Below are positions 36,939-45,337 of a DNA stretch of 64,000 bases, piece after piece. The notes beneath the pieces were generated by a model. That model saw nothing but the letters and a program-made list of their open reading frames with translations. It ran no database searches and was not told the DNA's origin. How positions within the stretch are numbered: position 1 is the first letter of the stretch; each line of letters begins with the position of its first letter. The position numbers and the translations under genes were made by a program. Location of the stretch: positions 620,001 through 684,000 of the forward strand of contig NZ_BLJQ01000001.1 of NCBI RefSeq assembly GCF_014132155.1, written 5' to 3'. The DNA is from Gluconobacter sp. Gdi (GTDB lineage: Bacteria > Pseudomonadota > Alphaproteobacteria > Acetobacterales > Acetobacteraceae).

Positions 36939-36944
36939 GTGGCC

Positions 36945-39626
36945 TCAAAACGACTTTAGAAGACGTTCCAGATAGTCCAGTTCACCCTGAGGGCGAGTTC
37001 TGTCGGAAGCGCGACGACGTAGCTCACGTTCGATGTCCCGCGCCCTGTCACGGGCGTTACGATCAGGGATGTGGGCGTCCGAATCTTTGCCGCTCTGGCC
37101 TTCGCCGAGCTTGCGGCCCAGTGGATCCTGATCCTTGCGGTCTTCGTCCCCGTCGTCGTCATCTTCGGCGTCAGGCTGATCGCCTCCGTCACCCTGCTGT
37201 CCAGCTTTGCCATGCTGCTGTTGCCCGGAGCCACCACCGCCCATGGATGGGATGAAACTCAGGCTTCCGCCTTTACCCTGACCCGACCCGCCGGACTTCT
37301 GGCTCTGGCGCATCTGCTTTCCGGCCTCAGACAGATCTGCGAGAGCCTTCTGTTCTGCCGTAAGTGCCTGATCATCCTTACGGTCTGCCAAGGCCTTGCG
37401 GGCATCCTGCATATCCGCTTTTGCCTTGTCGAACGCAGTGGCGGGCTTGCCTGTCAGGTCCTTTACCCGCCGGCCAAGAATTTCATCCACACGAGATAGT
37501 GCACGCTGAAAGGCATGATCTGCGCGACGTTCAGGCGACTGTGCAGCGACTGTCGCAGGATCGACAGGCGCTGTCGGTTTTGGAGATGCTGGCTGTTCCA
37601 TATTCGGCGGGGGCTGCATTCCAAGCTGGCGCAGCAAATCGGCTGTAGACATCTGGCTGATGTCTTCATGACCGTCCTGCTGGTCAGGCGGCAGAGCGGC
37701 CTTGCGGGCGGCAGACAAACGGGCCTGTGCATGATCCAGCAGGGTCGTTTCCCGATGAACCAGATCATGAAGGGCGGCACGTTGCGCGCGTGCTTCTTCC
37801 TGAGCCTTCATCTGAGCCGCGAGGGCTTTCAGATCTTCCGGCGTGGCCTGACGCATATGCTCGGCCATGTCTTCCATCTGCTGGAGTTTACGTAATGCTT
37901 CATCCCCATGCCCCTGCGATGCATCGTTCTGAAGGCGCTGCATCTGATCCGACCATGGATCAGCAGAGCTTGTGCCGGACTGCGGCATCATGATGCCGCT
38001 TTGGGCTGCCTTCTGAAAAAGAAGCTGCATGCGGTGGTTAAGGGCGTCTTTGAGAGCTTTCGTGCGCTTCTGAAGTTCTTCCTGTTCAGCCAGCGTATGG
38101 CCTTTCTCTCCCAGAGACTGCATGTGATCGAGCTGTTGCTGAACACCCTGCTGTGCTGCCCGGACGGCCGCGGCTGCATCCGCAATTTCCGGCCCGTCCC
38201 GGCGGAGATCATCAAGATACAGAGCCAGTGCCCAAAGCTGCCCCGGCACCTGTTCCGCCGCTCCTTCAGGAGCATTGGGCTCCAGGGAAGCAATATCGAG
38301 GCCAAGTGGGGCGAGGAGGGCGAGGACATCCGTTGTCTGCGTCAGGAGCTTCAGTTCGTCTGCCGCCTGCTGCGGGCGTTCCTGTCCCAGCATCAAGCGG
38401 CGACGCAATGCGACAATGGCTCGTGCCAGTGGGTCCGAAAACTTCCGGGAGCCTAGGCGGAAGCGCACAAAAGCACTGTGGTTTTCCCGGCCGGAGACAC
38501 TAACGGCATGAAGGCGGCCTTCGACTTCCATTCCGGCAAACGGGTCCGAAGAAAGATCCGGGCGTGCCTCTCCCTTTGCATCTTTGGGGTGTCCATTCAG
38601 TGGCACTGGAACACGCACGACGCGGCCTTTAGGCAGGTCAGGCAGTCTGATTTCCGCTTCCAGAGAGGCTACGCCATAAGTCTGTTGAACGTGCCAGGGA
38701 AGGCTGGTGCGCCAGTCATCTTTTTGGGGAGCGGGTTTTCCGTTCCAGGCTACGACTGGGGGCAGATCCGGCTCGACGTCCACGCGCCATGAACCCAGCG
38801 TGCGGCCGCGGGCTTTTAGAGTAACAGTGCCGGTCTGCTGCAACGTCGCTTTTTCGCTCCAGCTCTGTTCGTCCAGACGGTCATGACTGATGGAGGTCGC
38901 CCCCCGAAGAACCGGACGCCCGGATGTGCCTGTGATGGTCGCATTCAGAATGGCACCCTGAGGAACGTGGATGGGATTGCCCTGCTGCGTTTGCGACAGA
39001 AACACTGGCGCGCCGGGAGCGTAGGATGGTCGGTCGATCCAGGTCTGAACGGACGGGAGCGGAATACTGTCGTCATCGACACCGGGCACAAGGCCAGCGT
39101 GCAAGCGGGATTGGGAATGTGATCCGCTCAGAACGGCCGCAATGGCAAGGGCTGCGGCGACAGAGACAAGCCCGAGTTTTTCCTGCGTCGTGACGTCTGG
39201 CTTTGGCAGGCTGACCTTAAGCGGCCCCAGAGAAGAAACCACACGTTGAACGTGCTGCGTCCAGATGGCGCCTTGTTCGCCATCTGCTGCGTAGGCCGGG
39301 CGGTCGGCAAGAGTCAGAAGGGGCTGATAGGCCAGGCGAGAGTCGCGCTCGATCCGGCGATCAACCTGAGCATCCGTAGGCTGCGGGATAGCAAGCAGCC
39401 CTTTGACGCTCAGCCAGAAGGCAGTTCCTAAGACTGTGAGCTCGAAAAGAGCGTGTAACCAGTCAGGCAGTGACTGGGGAATGCGGGCCAGACAAGCCAG
39501 CAGGTAGAATGCCGCAAGAAGCAAAGACCAGCGCAGAGCTGGCCAGGCGTGTTCCCACCACAGAACGCGTCGAGCGCGACGGCGGACGGATGCTAGGCGA
39601 GCTGCTGCGGCAAACGAATCAGCCAT
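36945..39626 (-). CDS. DUF4175 (TIGR02302-type) membrane protein
   Basis: An 893-residue protein. Two membrane helices lie near 33-50 and 60-80 and a third near 152-170. A large exported region follows, then helical Gln/Ala-rich repeats (about 480-700) likely to form coiled coils, and a low-complexity Gly/Gln then Asp/Glu stretch (about 800-860). The function of the family is unknown. In Alphaproteobacteria it regularly follows lysA, as here, where its ATG overlaps the lysA stop by 8 nt. Possible envelope role, inferred only. Confidence 0.82.
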   Translation of the reverse strand: MADSFAAAARLASVRRRARRVLWWEHAWPALRWSLLLAAFYLLACLARIPQSLPDWLHALFELTVLGTAFWLSVKGLLAIPQPTDAQVDRRIERDSRLAYQPLLTLADRPAYAADGEQGAIWTQHVQRVVSSLGPLKVSLPKPDVTTQEKLGLVSVAAALAIAAVLSGSHSQSRLHAGLVPGVDDDSIPLPSVQTWIDRPSYAPGAPVFLSQTQQGNPIHVPQGAILNATITGTSGRPVLRGATSISHDRLDEQSWSEKATLQQTGTVTLKARGRTLGSWRVDVEPDLPPVVAWNGKPAPQKDDWRTSLPWHVQQTYGVASLEAEIRLPDLPKGRVVRVPVPLNGHPKDAKGEARPDLSSDPFAGMEVEGRLHAVSVSGRENHSAFVRFRLGSRKFSDPLARAIVALRRRLMLGQERPQQAADELKLLTQTTDVLALLAPLGLDIASLEPNAPEGAAEQVPGQLWALALYLDDLRRDGPEIADAAAAVRAAQQGVQQQLDHMQSLGEKGHTLAEQEELQKRTKALKDALNHRMQLLFQKAAQSGIMMPQSGTSSADPWSDQMQRLQNDASQGHGDEALRKLQQMEDMAEHMRQATPEDLKALAAQMKAQEEARAQRAALHDLVHRETTLLDHAQARLSAARKAALPPDQQDGHEDISQMSTADLLRQLGMQPPPNMEQPASPKPTAPVDPATVAAQSPERRADHAFQRALSRVDEILGRRVKDLTGKPATAFDKAKADMQDARKALADRKDDQALTAEQKALADLSEAGKQMRQSQKSGGSGQGKGGSLSFIPSMGGGGSGQQQHGKAGQQGDGGDQPDAEDDDDGDEDRKDQDPLGRKLGEGQSGKDSDAHIPDRNARDRARDIERELRRRASDRTRPQGELDYLERLLKSF

Positions 39627-40950
39627 GGGCGGGAAGGAGCCAGTCCGGAATAGTTTCTGCTGCGATCAGGTCTTCGACGCTCTGGCGCTGGCGAATGATC
39701 TCCCAGCGACCATTATCGACCAGAACCTGCGCAGCAAACGGCCGGGAATTATAGGTCGAACTCATGACGGATCCGTACGCTCCCGTATCCAGAAGGGCCA
39801 CAAGATCTCCGCGCTTCAGGGAAGCGGGCAGAACCCGGTCCTTGGCAAAGATATCGCTGCTTTCACAGACTGGCCCCACCACGTCCCACGGCTTGAGTGC
39901 ATCGTTGAATGCCGCCGGAGCGACGGGCAGAATACCGTGCCAAGAATCATAAAGCGCAGGACGGGCGAGATCGTTCATTGCCGCGTCGATCACGACGAAA
40001 TCCGGATTGCCCGCTTTTGTTTCGATCACACGGGACAGCAAAATTCCTGTCGGAGCAGAGAGCCAGCGGCCGGGCTCAATGCTGAGCTCTACCCCAAGGT
40101 CTCCAAGTGTTTCGGCAATGACACCGGCCAACATTTCCGGTGGTGGAGCGATTTCGTCCTGATAGCGAATGCCTAGGCCGCCGCCACAGTCCACTGTTTT
40201 GACGGTATGCCCTAGGGCACGAATTTCCCGAACCATATCTGCCAGACGGGAATAGCCCTGGCGGAACGGCTCGGCCGTCAGCATCTGACTGCCGAGATGA
40301 ACTGCCAGACCGACAAGCTCCACATGCTCCAAAGCCGAGGCTTCGGCGTACAGTTCGACCGCACGGCGGTGCTCAATCCCGAACTTGTCTCCTGCGCGGC
40401 CAGTGCTGATCTTGTCATGCGTCTGGGCGTCGACGTCCGGGTTCACGCGGAGTGCCGCCGGAGCAATCTTGCCGCAGGCCCGTGCAATATCGTTCAGGCG
40501 ATAAAGCTCTTCCACGCTCTCGACATTGATCTGTCGGATGCCGTGTTCCACTGCGGCGCGAAGTTCAAGGTCCGATTTCCCGACGCCTGAAAAGACGATT
40601 CCATCCGGCTTGATCCCGGCATGTAGTGCGCGGGTCATCTCTCCACCGCTCACGATGTCCACGCCATAGCCACATTCGCGGAGGATCGTCAGTGTGGCTT
40701 GATGATCCTGTGATTTCATCGCGAAATGGAAATGCACCGGCAACCTGCGAGATTCAAACGCAGCTTTGAGCGCGTTTGCCCGGCGACGCAGAGTGCCTGC
40801 TCCTGTGATCCAGCAGGGTGTTCCTGCTACGGCGGCGATGACATGCAGAGGCACGCCTTCAAAAAGAAGACCATCGCGCGCATTGACCTCCAGAGGAGGG
40901 CGGCTTGTCAGAAGGTCGTTGAGCGTGGGTTCGGAAGAGAGAGCATTCAT
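39619..40950 (-). CDS. lysA: Diaminopimelate decarboxylase
   Basis: A 443-residue PLP enzyme of the alanine racemase-like fold, last step of lysine synthesis from meso-diaminopimelate. The PLP lysine is Lys79 in HFAMKSQD. SGGEMTRAL, the Gly-rich DCGGGLGIRY, EPGRWLS and GPVCESSD (the last with the active-site Cys of the partner subunit) are all present. ATG 40950. The next gene on the strand is the DUF4175 protein. Confidence 0.97.
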   Translation of the reverse strand: MNALSSEPTLNDLLTSRPPLEVNARDGLLFEGVPLHVIAAVAGTPCWITGAGTLRRRANALKAAFESRRLPVHFHFAMKSQDHQATLTILRECGYGVDIVSGGEMTRALHAGIKPDGIVFSGVGKSDLELRAAVEHGIRQINVESVEELYRLNDIARACGKIAPAALRVNPDVDAQTHDKISTGRAGDKFGIEHRRAVELYAEASALEHVELVGLAVHLGSQMLTAEPFRQGYSRLADMVREIRALGHTVKTVDCGGGLGIRYQDEIAPPPEMLAGVIAETLGDLGVELSIEPGRWLSAPTGILLSRVIETKAGNPDFVVIDAAMNDLARPALYDSWHGILPVAPAAFNDALKPWDVVGPVCESSDIFAKDRVLPASLKRGDLVALLDTGAYGSVMSSTYNSRPFAAQVLVDNGRWEIIRQRQSVEDLIAAETIPDWLLPAHG

Positions 40951-41018
40951 GATCTTCCTACCGTATCGTGGACGCTTGGATGTTCCAAGCTGTTCACACA
41001 GGCGCTAGTGTCTGAATT

Positions 41019-41411
41019 ATGATGGAAGAACTGATCTCCCGGGCTCTTGAAGCCCGATCCCGGGCCTATGCGCCATACTCCCGCTTTCAGGTTGGCGCGG
41101 CCCTGCGCTGTGAGGGCGTGGTTCATTCAGGCTGTAATGTCGAGAATGCAGCCTATCCGCTCGGAACCTGTGCTGAAGGCGGCGCGATTTCAGCCATGAT
41201 TCTTGCCGGGGGCCGGCGCATTGAGGAAATCGTGATTGTAGGGGGCGGAGATCAACCTTGCACACCATGTGGCGGCTGTCGGCAGAAGCTACGTGAATTC
41301 GGCCTGCCTGATCTGAAAGTGCACATGATTTCGCCCACAGGAACCTTGCTCCTGACACGTACCCTCGCAGAGTTGCTGCCTGACGCATTCGGTCCGGACA
41401 ATCTGGAATGA
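41019..41411 (+). CDS. cdd: Cytidine deaminase
   Basis: A 130-residue homotetrameric-type cytidine deaminase. Zinc ligands are Cys51 (TCAEGGA), Cys81 and Cys84 (PCTPCGGCRQ); Glu53 is the proton shuttle and NVENAAY the substrate-binding segment. It turns cytidine into uridine for salvage. Divergent from lysA (68 nt). The stop overlaps the protease gene by 4 nt. Confidence 0.96.
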   Translation: MMEELISRALEARSRAYAPYSRFQVGAALRCEGVVHSGCNVENAAYPLGTCAEGGAISAMILAGGRRIEEIVIVGGGDQPCTPCGGCRQKLREFGLPDLKVHMISPTGTLLLTRTLAELLPDAFGPDNLE

Positions 41412-42100
41412 AATACTGGCCCTGTCTGCTTGGACTGCTGGTGGTGGGAACGGTCTGTGCGCAGCCTCTTCCGTCTCTGCCCGGTCTTGGGGACGGGGCC
41501 AGACGTGAACTGATTGATGTCCGTGCGGCACCCTGGCGAATTCTGGGGCGAGTACAGACAGAACTCGGTGTCAAATGCACGGGTTTTGCCGTTGCTCCCA
41601 ATGTAGTCATGACGGCAGCTCACTGTCTCTGGCTGCCGAAGACGCACACTTATATACGACCAGGCGATGTTCATGTGCTGATGGGATACTCGCGGGGCTC
41701 ATACCGCCAACATGCTCATGTTGTGCGATTCATTATCCCACCCGGATACGACCCGAAAAACGAATCCGCTACTGGGGCCAGTGATCGGGCAACACTGTTG
41801 CTGTCAGAACCAGTTATCGCGACGCGGGACCTGCTTCCGGCGATTCCGGTGCAGGATGGCGCAAGGGCAATGCTGGTTGGGTATTCGCAAGATAGAAACG
41901 AAGTGCCATTCGGCGATCTGGACTGTCATATCAATGGAGTGACAGTCAGTGGCCTTGTCCATCACGATTGCGAGGCGACAAAAGGAGTGAGCGGCGCTCC
42001 GCTTCTGCTTCAAAAGTCTGACGGAACGTGGGGTATCGGCGGGCTTGCTGTCGCGGCAGATGTGGGGCCGGGCGGGTTGGCTGCTCCGCTCGTTCCCTAG
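41408..42100 (+). CDS. Secreted trypsin-like serine protease
   Basis: A 230-residue S1-family protein with a signal peptide (cleavage near VCA-QP, residue ~18). The triad is visible: His72 in MTAAHC, Asp126 in ASDRATLLL and Ser195 in KGVSGAPLL. The usual GDSGG is replaced by GVSGAP, as in V8-like bacterial S1 proteases. Extra Cys pairs (57/73 and others) could form disulfides. Role unknown; periplasmic or secreted. Translationally coupled to cdd, although no functional link is obvious. Confidence 0.85.
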   Translation: MKYWPCLLGLLVVGTVCAQPLPSLPGLGDGARRELIDVRAAPWRILGRVQTELGVKCTGFAVAPNVVMTAAHCLWLPKTHTYIRPGDVHVLMGYSRGSYRQHAHVVRFIIPPGYDPKNESATGASDRATLLLSEPVIATRDLLPAIPVQDGARAMLVGYSQDRNEVPFGDLDCHINGVTVSGLVHHDCEATKGVSGAPLLLQKSDGTWGIGGLAVAADVGPGGLAAPLVP

Positions 42101-42218
42101 TTGATCGCAGAAGAATTTTCATAATTCTGCAAACATCGCCTGCATGACGCGTTTGAAGGGTCGGGAAACATCATTCGTGATGTTCCCGCTTTTTATTCGG
42201 TCCGGAAAGGGGCACTTT

Positions 42219-42653
42219 ATGTATGTCATGGCAGGGAAAGGAACGGCGTCTGTCGGGCAGTCTCGTGGCATGCATGCGAGCAACGCCTATCTGACGCATC
42301 GCAAGAATGTTCTGGTGGTTGAAGACCAGGCTCTATTGCGCTTCCTGGCTGCGGATATGCTTGAAGATGCGGGCTATAACCCGATTCTTGCTGCGACTGC
42401 CGATGAAGCCATGGATATCCTTTCCAAAGGAGAAGCCGTCGATTTGGTATTTTCTGACGTGAATATGCCCGGACGGATTAACGGACTGGATCTGGCTGAG
42501 ACGGTGGGCGCTCGTTGGCCGCAGATCGGTGTGGTGCTGACCTCTGGTGCTTATCTTCAGGAAAAGCGGCCTCTGCCAAACAAGGCGATGTTCCTTCCCA
42601 AGCCATACGAATGGGAAGACGTCTATCGCGCCCTTAAGGCGTTGCAGCACTGA
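42219..42653 (+). CDS. Single-domain response regulator (receiver only)
   Basis: About 144 residues, essentially one CheY-like receiver domain. The acidic pair is in NVLVVEDQ, the phospho-acceptor Asp80 in LVFSDVNMPG, the Thr/Ser switch in VVLTSGA and the Lys in FLPKPYEW. There is no output domain and no histidine kinase nearby. It probably acts as a phosphate shuttle or protein-binding switch. ATG 42219 follows GGAAAGGGG; a longer frame from 42144 adds 25 unconserved residues. Confidence 0.88.
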   Translation: MYVMAGKGTASVGQSRGMHASNAYLTHRKNVLVVEDQALLRFLAADMLEDAGYNPILAATADEAMDILSKGEAVDLVFSDVNMPGRINGLDLAETVGARWPQIGVVLTSGAYLQEKRPLPNKAMFLPKPYEWEDVYRALKALQH

Positions 42654-42672
42654 TTTTTATGAAGACGTCGTG

Positions 42673-42749
42673 TGGTGCACCCGAAAGGACTTGAACCTCT
42701 AACCCCCAGATTCGTAGTCTGGTGCTCTATCCAGTTGAGCTACGGGTGC
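42673..42749 (-). tRNA. tRNA-Arg(ACG), copy 1
   Basis: 77 nt on the minus strand including an encoded CCA. The acceptor pairs GCACCCG/CGGGTGC, the anticodon loop is CTACGAA (anticodon ACG) and the T arm contains TTCAAGT. Identical to copy 2, 113 bp away. Confidence 0.95.
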
Positions 42750-42762
42750 GAACACGATATGT

Positions 42763-42779
42763 TTTTGGCAGAGCCAAAA
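42763..42779 (-). terminator. Small hairpin between the tRNA genes
   Basis: TTTTGGC/GCCAAAA with a 3-nt loop, in the 36-nt spacer. It may be a processing or termination signal; no T run follows. Confidence 0.35.
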
Positions 42780-42785
42780 GTAAGA

Positions 42786-42862
42786 TGGTGCACCCGAAAG
42801 GACTTGAACCTCTAACCCCCAGATTCGTAGTCTGGTGCTCTATCCAGTTGAGCTACGGGTGC
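42786..42862 (-). tRNA. tRNA-Arg(ACG), copy 2
   Basis: 77 nt, base for base the same as copy 1. It is upstream of copy 1 on the minus strand, so both may come from one transcript. Confidence 0.95.
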
Positions 42863-42925
42863 GTCTTGAGGCGGGGTTTTACAGGCGGTTTTAAAACCTG
42901 ACAACCCCCCTCCGAAAATTAATTT

Positions 42926-43300
42926 CTACTTTCTTGTCATGGTGATGTGGGCCCGACAGGCGCTGGAACCGAAAGTGCCGCCAATCGCCTGGCCAACGGG
43001 ATATCCGTTAAAAACCAGTGCAGTCTGGTGGCCATTCATGTCCTTGCTGGCAAGTTCCGCATGATAGTGATGTGCGCCAGGTTGATAGGTTCCCACGAGA
43101 ACCTCAGAGCCGTCTCCCGGTGTAAAAACGATTTTTCGTCCACGGATTTCGAGCGTGGACGTGCGTTCGGTCGGGCAGGAGCCTTGATCCGTGACGAGCG
43201 CGCCTACCCACCGTCCTGAGGGATCATTTCCAGGGTCAGGAGTGGCGCAAGCTGCCAGAAAAGCCATGGCAGAAAGAGAAAAAAGAGCGATCGGGCGCAT
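42926..43300 (-). CDS. Small hypothetical lipoprotein
   Basis: A 124-residue protein with a lipobox (FLAACA, Cys18) after a short hydrophobic signal. The rest reads as a small beta-rich domain (PSGRWVGALV, RTSTLEIRGRKIVFTPGDG, VGTYQPGAHHYHAEL, GGTFGSSACRAHITM) with two Cys that could pair. I do not recognise the family. Monocistronic and divergent from guaA. Likely anchored in the outer or inner membrane on the periplasmic side. Confidence 0.78.
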   Translation of the reverse strand: MRPIALFSLSAMAFLAACATPDPGNDPSGRWVGALVTDQGSCPTERTSTLEIRGRKIVFTPGDGSEVLVGTYQPGAHHYHAELASKDMNGHQTALVFNGYPVGQAIGGTFGSSACRAHITMTRK

Positions 43301-43375
43301 GTTGTGCCTGTCCTGTGATGCAGAATGGATGACGCAGACGACACAACACCTTATAGGAGAGCATCAAAAGGCACC

Positions 43376-44998
43376 ATGAACACGGAACGCGAGGCCATCA
43401 CATTGACCCAGCAGGACGCCACCACCGTCGCGAAGCTCGACGAAACACTCCACGAAGACCGCATCCTCATTCTGGATTTCGGAAGCCAGGTAACGCAGCT
43501 TATCGCCCGCCGCGTGCGCGAAAGCGGCGTTTACTGCGAAATCTGGCCCTTCACGGCGACAGACGAAAAGATCCGCGAATTCAATCCACGTGGCATTATT
43601 CTGTCGGGTAGCCCTGCCAGCGTCCATGATGAAAACGCTCCTGCGATTCCGGAAATCGTGTTCTCCCTGAACCGCCCGGTTCTCGGTATCTGCTATGGCC
43701 AGCAGGCCATGTGCCAGAAGCTGGGCGGTAAGGTCGAAACGCACGAACATCGTGAATTCGGTCGCGCCTATATCGACATCGCTGAAGATTGCGCTCTGTT
43801 CCGTGGCGTTTGGGCTCGTGGTAAGCGCGAGCAGGTCTGGATGAGCCATGGTGACCGTGTAACGCAGCTTCCGCCGGGCTTCCGTGCTGTTGCCTATTCG
43901 GAAGGGGCTCCGTTCGCGATCATCGCCGATGAAGGCCGTCGCCTGTATGGTGTGCAGTTCCATCCGGAAGTCGTGCACACGCCGCATGGTGCTGCGCTGA
44001 TCCGTAACTTTACGCACAATGTTGCGGGTTGCAGCGGCACGTGGACGATGGCTGGCTTCCGCGAGCTGGAAATCGCTCGTATCCGCAAGCAGGTCGGGGA
44101 TGGCCGCGTCATTTGTGGTCTGTCCGGCGGTGTGGACAGCTCCGTGGCTGCGAAGCTGATCCACGATGCTATCGGCGACCAGCTGACCTGTATTTTCGTT
44201 GATCCAGGCATCCTGCGTTCCGGTGAGGCCGACGAGGTCGTTAAGACGTTCCGCGGTCGCTTCAATATCCGTCTGGTTCACCGCGACGCATCTGACCTGT
44301 TCCTGAGTGAACTTGCAGGCGTCAAAGATCCGGAAATCAAGCGGAAGACCATTGGCCGTCTCTTTATCGAAGTGTTCGAGGAAGAAGCTGCAAAGCTTGG
44401 TGGCGCGCAGTTTCTTGCTCAGGGTACGCTCTACCCAGACGTGATTGAAAGCGTCAGCTTCACGGGCGGCCCGTCCGTTACCATCAAGTCCCATCATAAC
44501 GTTGGCGGCTTGCCGGATCGCATGAACATGCAGCTGGTCGAGCCTCTCCGCGAACTGTTCAAGGATGAAGTTCGTGAACTGGGGCGTGAACTTGGCATTC
44601 CGGAACACATCGTGGGACGTCATCCGTTCCCAGGGCCGGGGCTTGCTATTCGTATTCCAGGTGAGATCGACAAGGAAAAGCTGGATCTTCTGCGGAAGGT
44701 GGACGCGATCTACCTGGAAGAAATCCGCAATGCCGGCCTGTATGATGCCATCTGGCAGGCTTTTGCGGTTCTGCTTCCTGTGCGGACTGTCGGTGTGATG
44801 GGCGACGGCCGGACCTATGATCAGGCCTGCGCTCTGCGTGCCGTGACCAGTACTGACGGCATGACGGCTGAAGTCTATCCGTTCGACTTCGCGTTCCTGA
44901 ATCGCGTTGCTGGCCGTATCGTTAATGAAGTCCGGGGTGTTAACCGCGTGACTTACGACATTACGTCCAAGCCACCGGGGACGATCGAGTGGGAATGA
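43376..44998 (+). CDS. guaA: GMP synthase (glutamine-hydrolysing)
   Basis: A 540-residue two-domain enzyme that makes GMP from XMP. The glutaminase domain has Cys106 in GICYGQQAM and the His-Glu in QFHPEV. The ATP pyrophosphatase domain has [10 protein letters not shown]. The C-terminal dimerisation part ends in the typical [18 protein letters not shown] 43376 has AAAGG 4 nt and AGGAGAG further upstream; a frame from 43325 is too long. A terminator follows. Confidence 0.97.
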   Translation: MNTEREAITLTQQDATTVAKLDETLHEDRILILDFGSQVTQLIARRVRESGVYCEIWPFTATDEKIREFNPRGIILSGSPASVHDENAPAIPEIVFSLNRPVLGICYGQQAMCQKLGGKVETHEHREFGRAYIDIAEDCALFRGVWARGKREQVWMSHGDRVTQLPPGFRAVAYSEGAPFAIIADEGRRLYGVQFHPEVVHTPHGAALIRNFTHNVAGCSGTWTMAGFRELEIARIRKQVGDGRVICGLSGGVDSSVAAKLIHDAIGDQLTCIFVDPGILRSGEADEVVKTFRGRFNIRLVHRDASDLFLSELAGVKDPEIKRKTIGRLFIEVFEEEAAKLGGAQFLAQGTLYPDVIESVSFTGGPSVTIKSHHNVGGLPDRMNMQLVEPLRELFKDEVRELGRELGIPEHIVGRHPFPGPGLAIRIPGEIDKEKLDLLRKVDAIYLEEIRNAGLYDAIWQAFAVLLPVRTVGVMGDGRTYDQACALRAVTSTDGMTAEVYPFDFAFLNRVAGRIVNEVRGVNRVTYDITSKPPGTIEWE

Positions 44999-45024
44999 GG
45001 ATTTTAAGCCTCTAGCCATTTGGA

Positions 45025-45059
45025 AAAGGCCTGTCCCCTATGGGGCAGGCCTTTTTTTA
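45025..45059 (+). terminator. Terminator of guaA
   Basis: AAGGCCTGTCCC pairs with GGGGCAGGCCTT (45026-45052, one G-T pair), with a 4-nt loop, followed by seven T. Confidence 0.9.
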
Positions 45060-45337
45060 TGATGTTGCGGAGAGTGTGGGGGTTCGTACCGCTCTCGATT
45101 TAGAGCAATCGCAACATTAGTTTTTATAGCAAAACAATATCGACCTCGTTCAGACTTAGCCTGTTCGTGTCCTGGCCATTTTCTGGCGGACAAAACGAGT
45201 GGGGAATTGCCGGTGTCAGCCATGGAGAAGAGCTGAAAGTTTCGTTGGTTCTCTGCTGAAGCCACGTGGGGTCTTCGAAGACGCGGCGACAATTCCTGCT
45301 TTTTGAACATCTGGACAATAGGACGAGGGCTAACGAC
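45060..45337. other. Intergenic region between guaA and the M81 gene with a nested inverted repeat
   Basis: No protein is convincing here. ATGTTGCG (45062-45069) is complementary to CGCAACAT (45110-45117). Inside lie GAGAG/CTCTC (45070-45074, 45092-45096) and an alternative stem GCTCT/AGAGC (45091-45095, 45102-45106). TAGTTTTTATAG follows. It may be a small structured RNA, the terminator of a short transcript, or a regulatory site. The promoter of the M81 gene should also be here. Confidence 0.35.

Noticed and set aside
42663-42862. 113-bp tandem repeat as a CRISPR or satellite repeat
   Set aside because: Both units are complete tRNA-Arg genes with only two copies.
43364-45019. 551-codon open frame on the minus strand opposite guaA
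   Set aside because: It mirrors a complete, well conserved guaA. Long antisense frames arise from codon bias in GC-rich genes, and its translation shows no domain.
45000-45337. Possible genomic island attachment at the 3' end of guaA
   Set aside because: guaA is a known integration site, but there is no integrase, no repeat of the guaA end and no foreign genes nearby.
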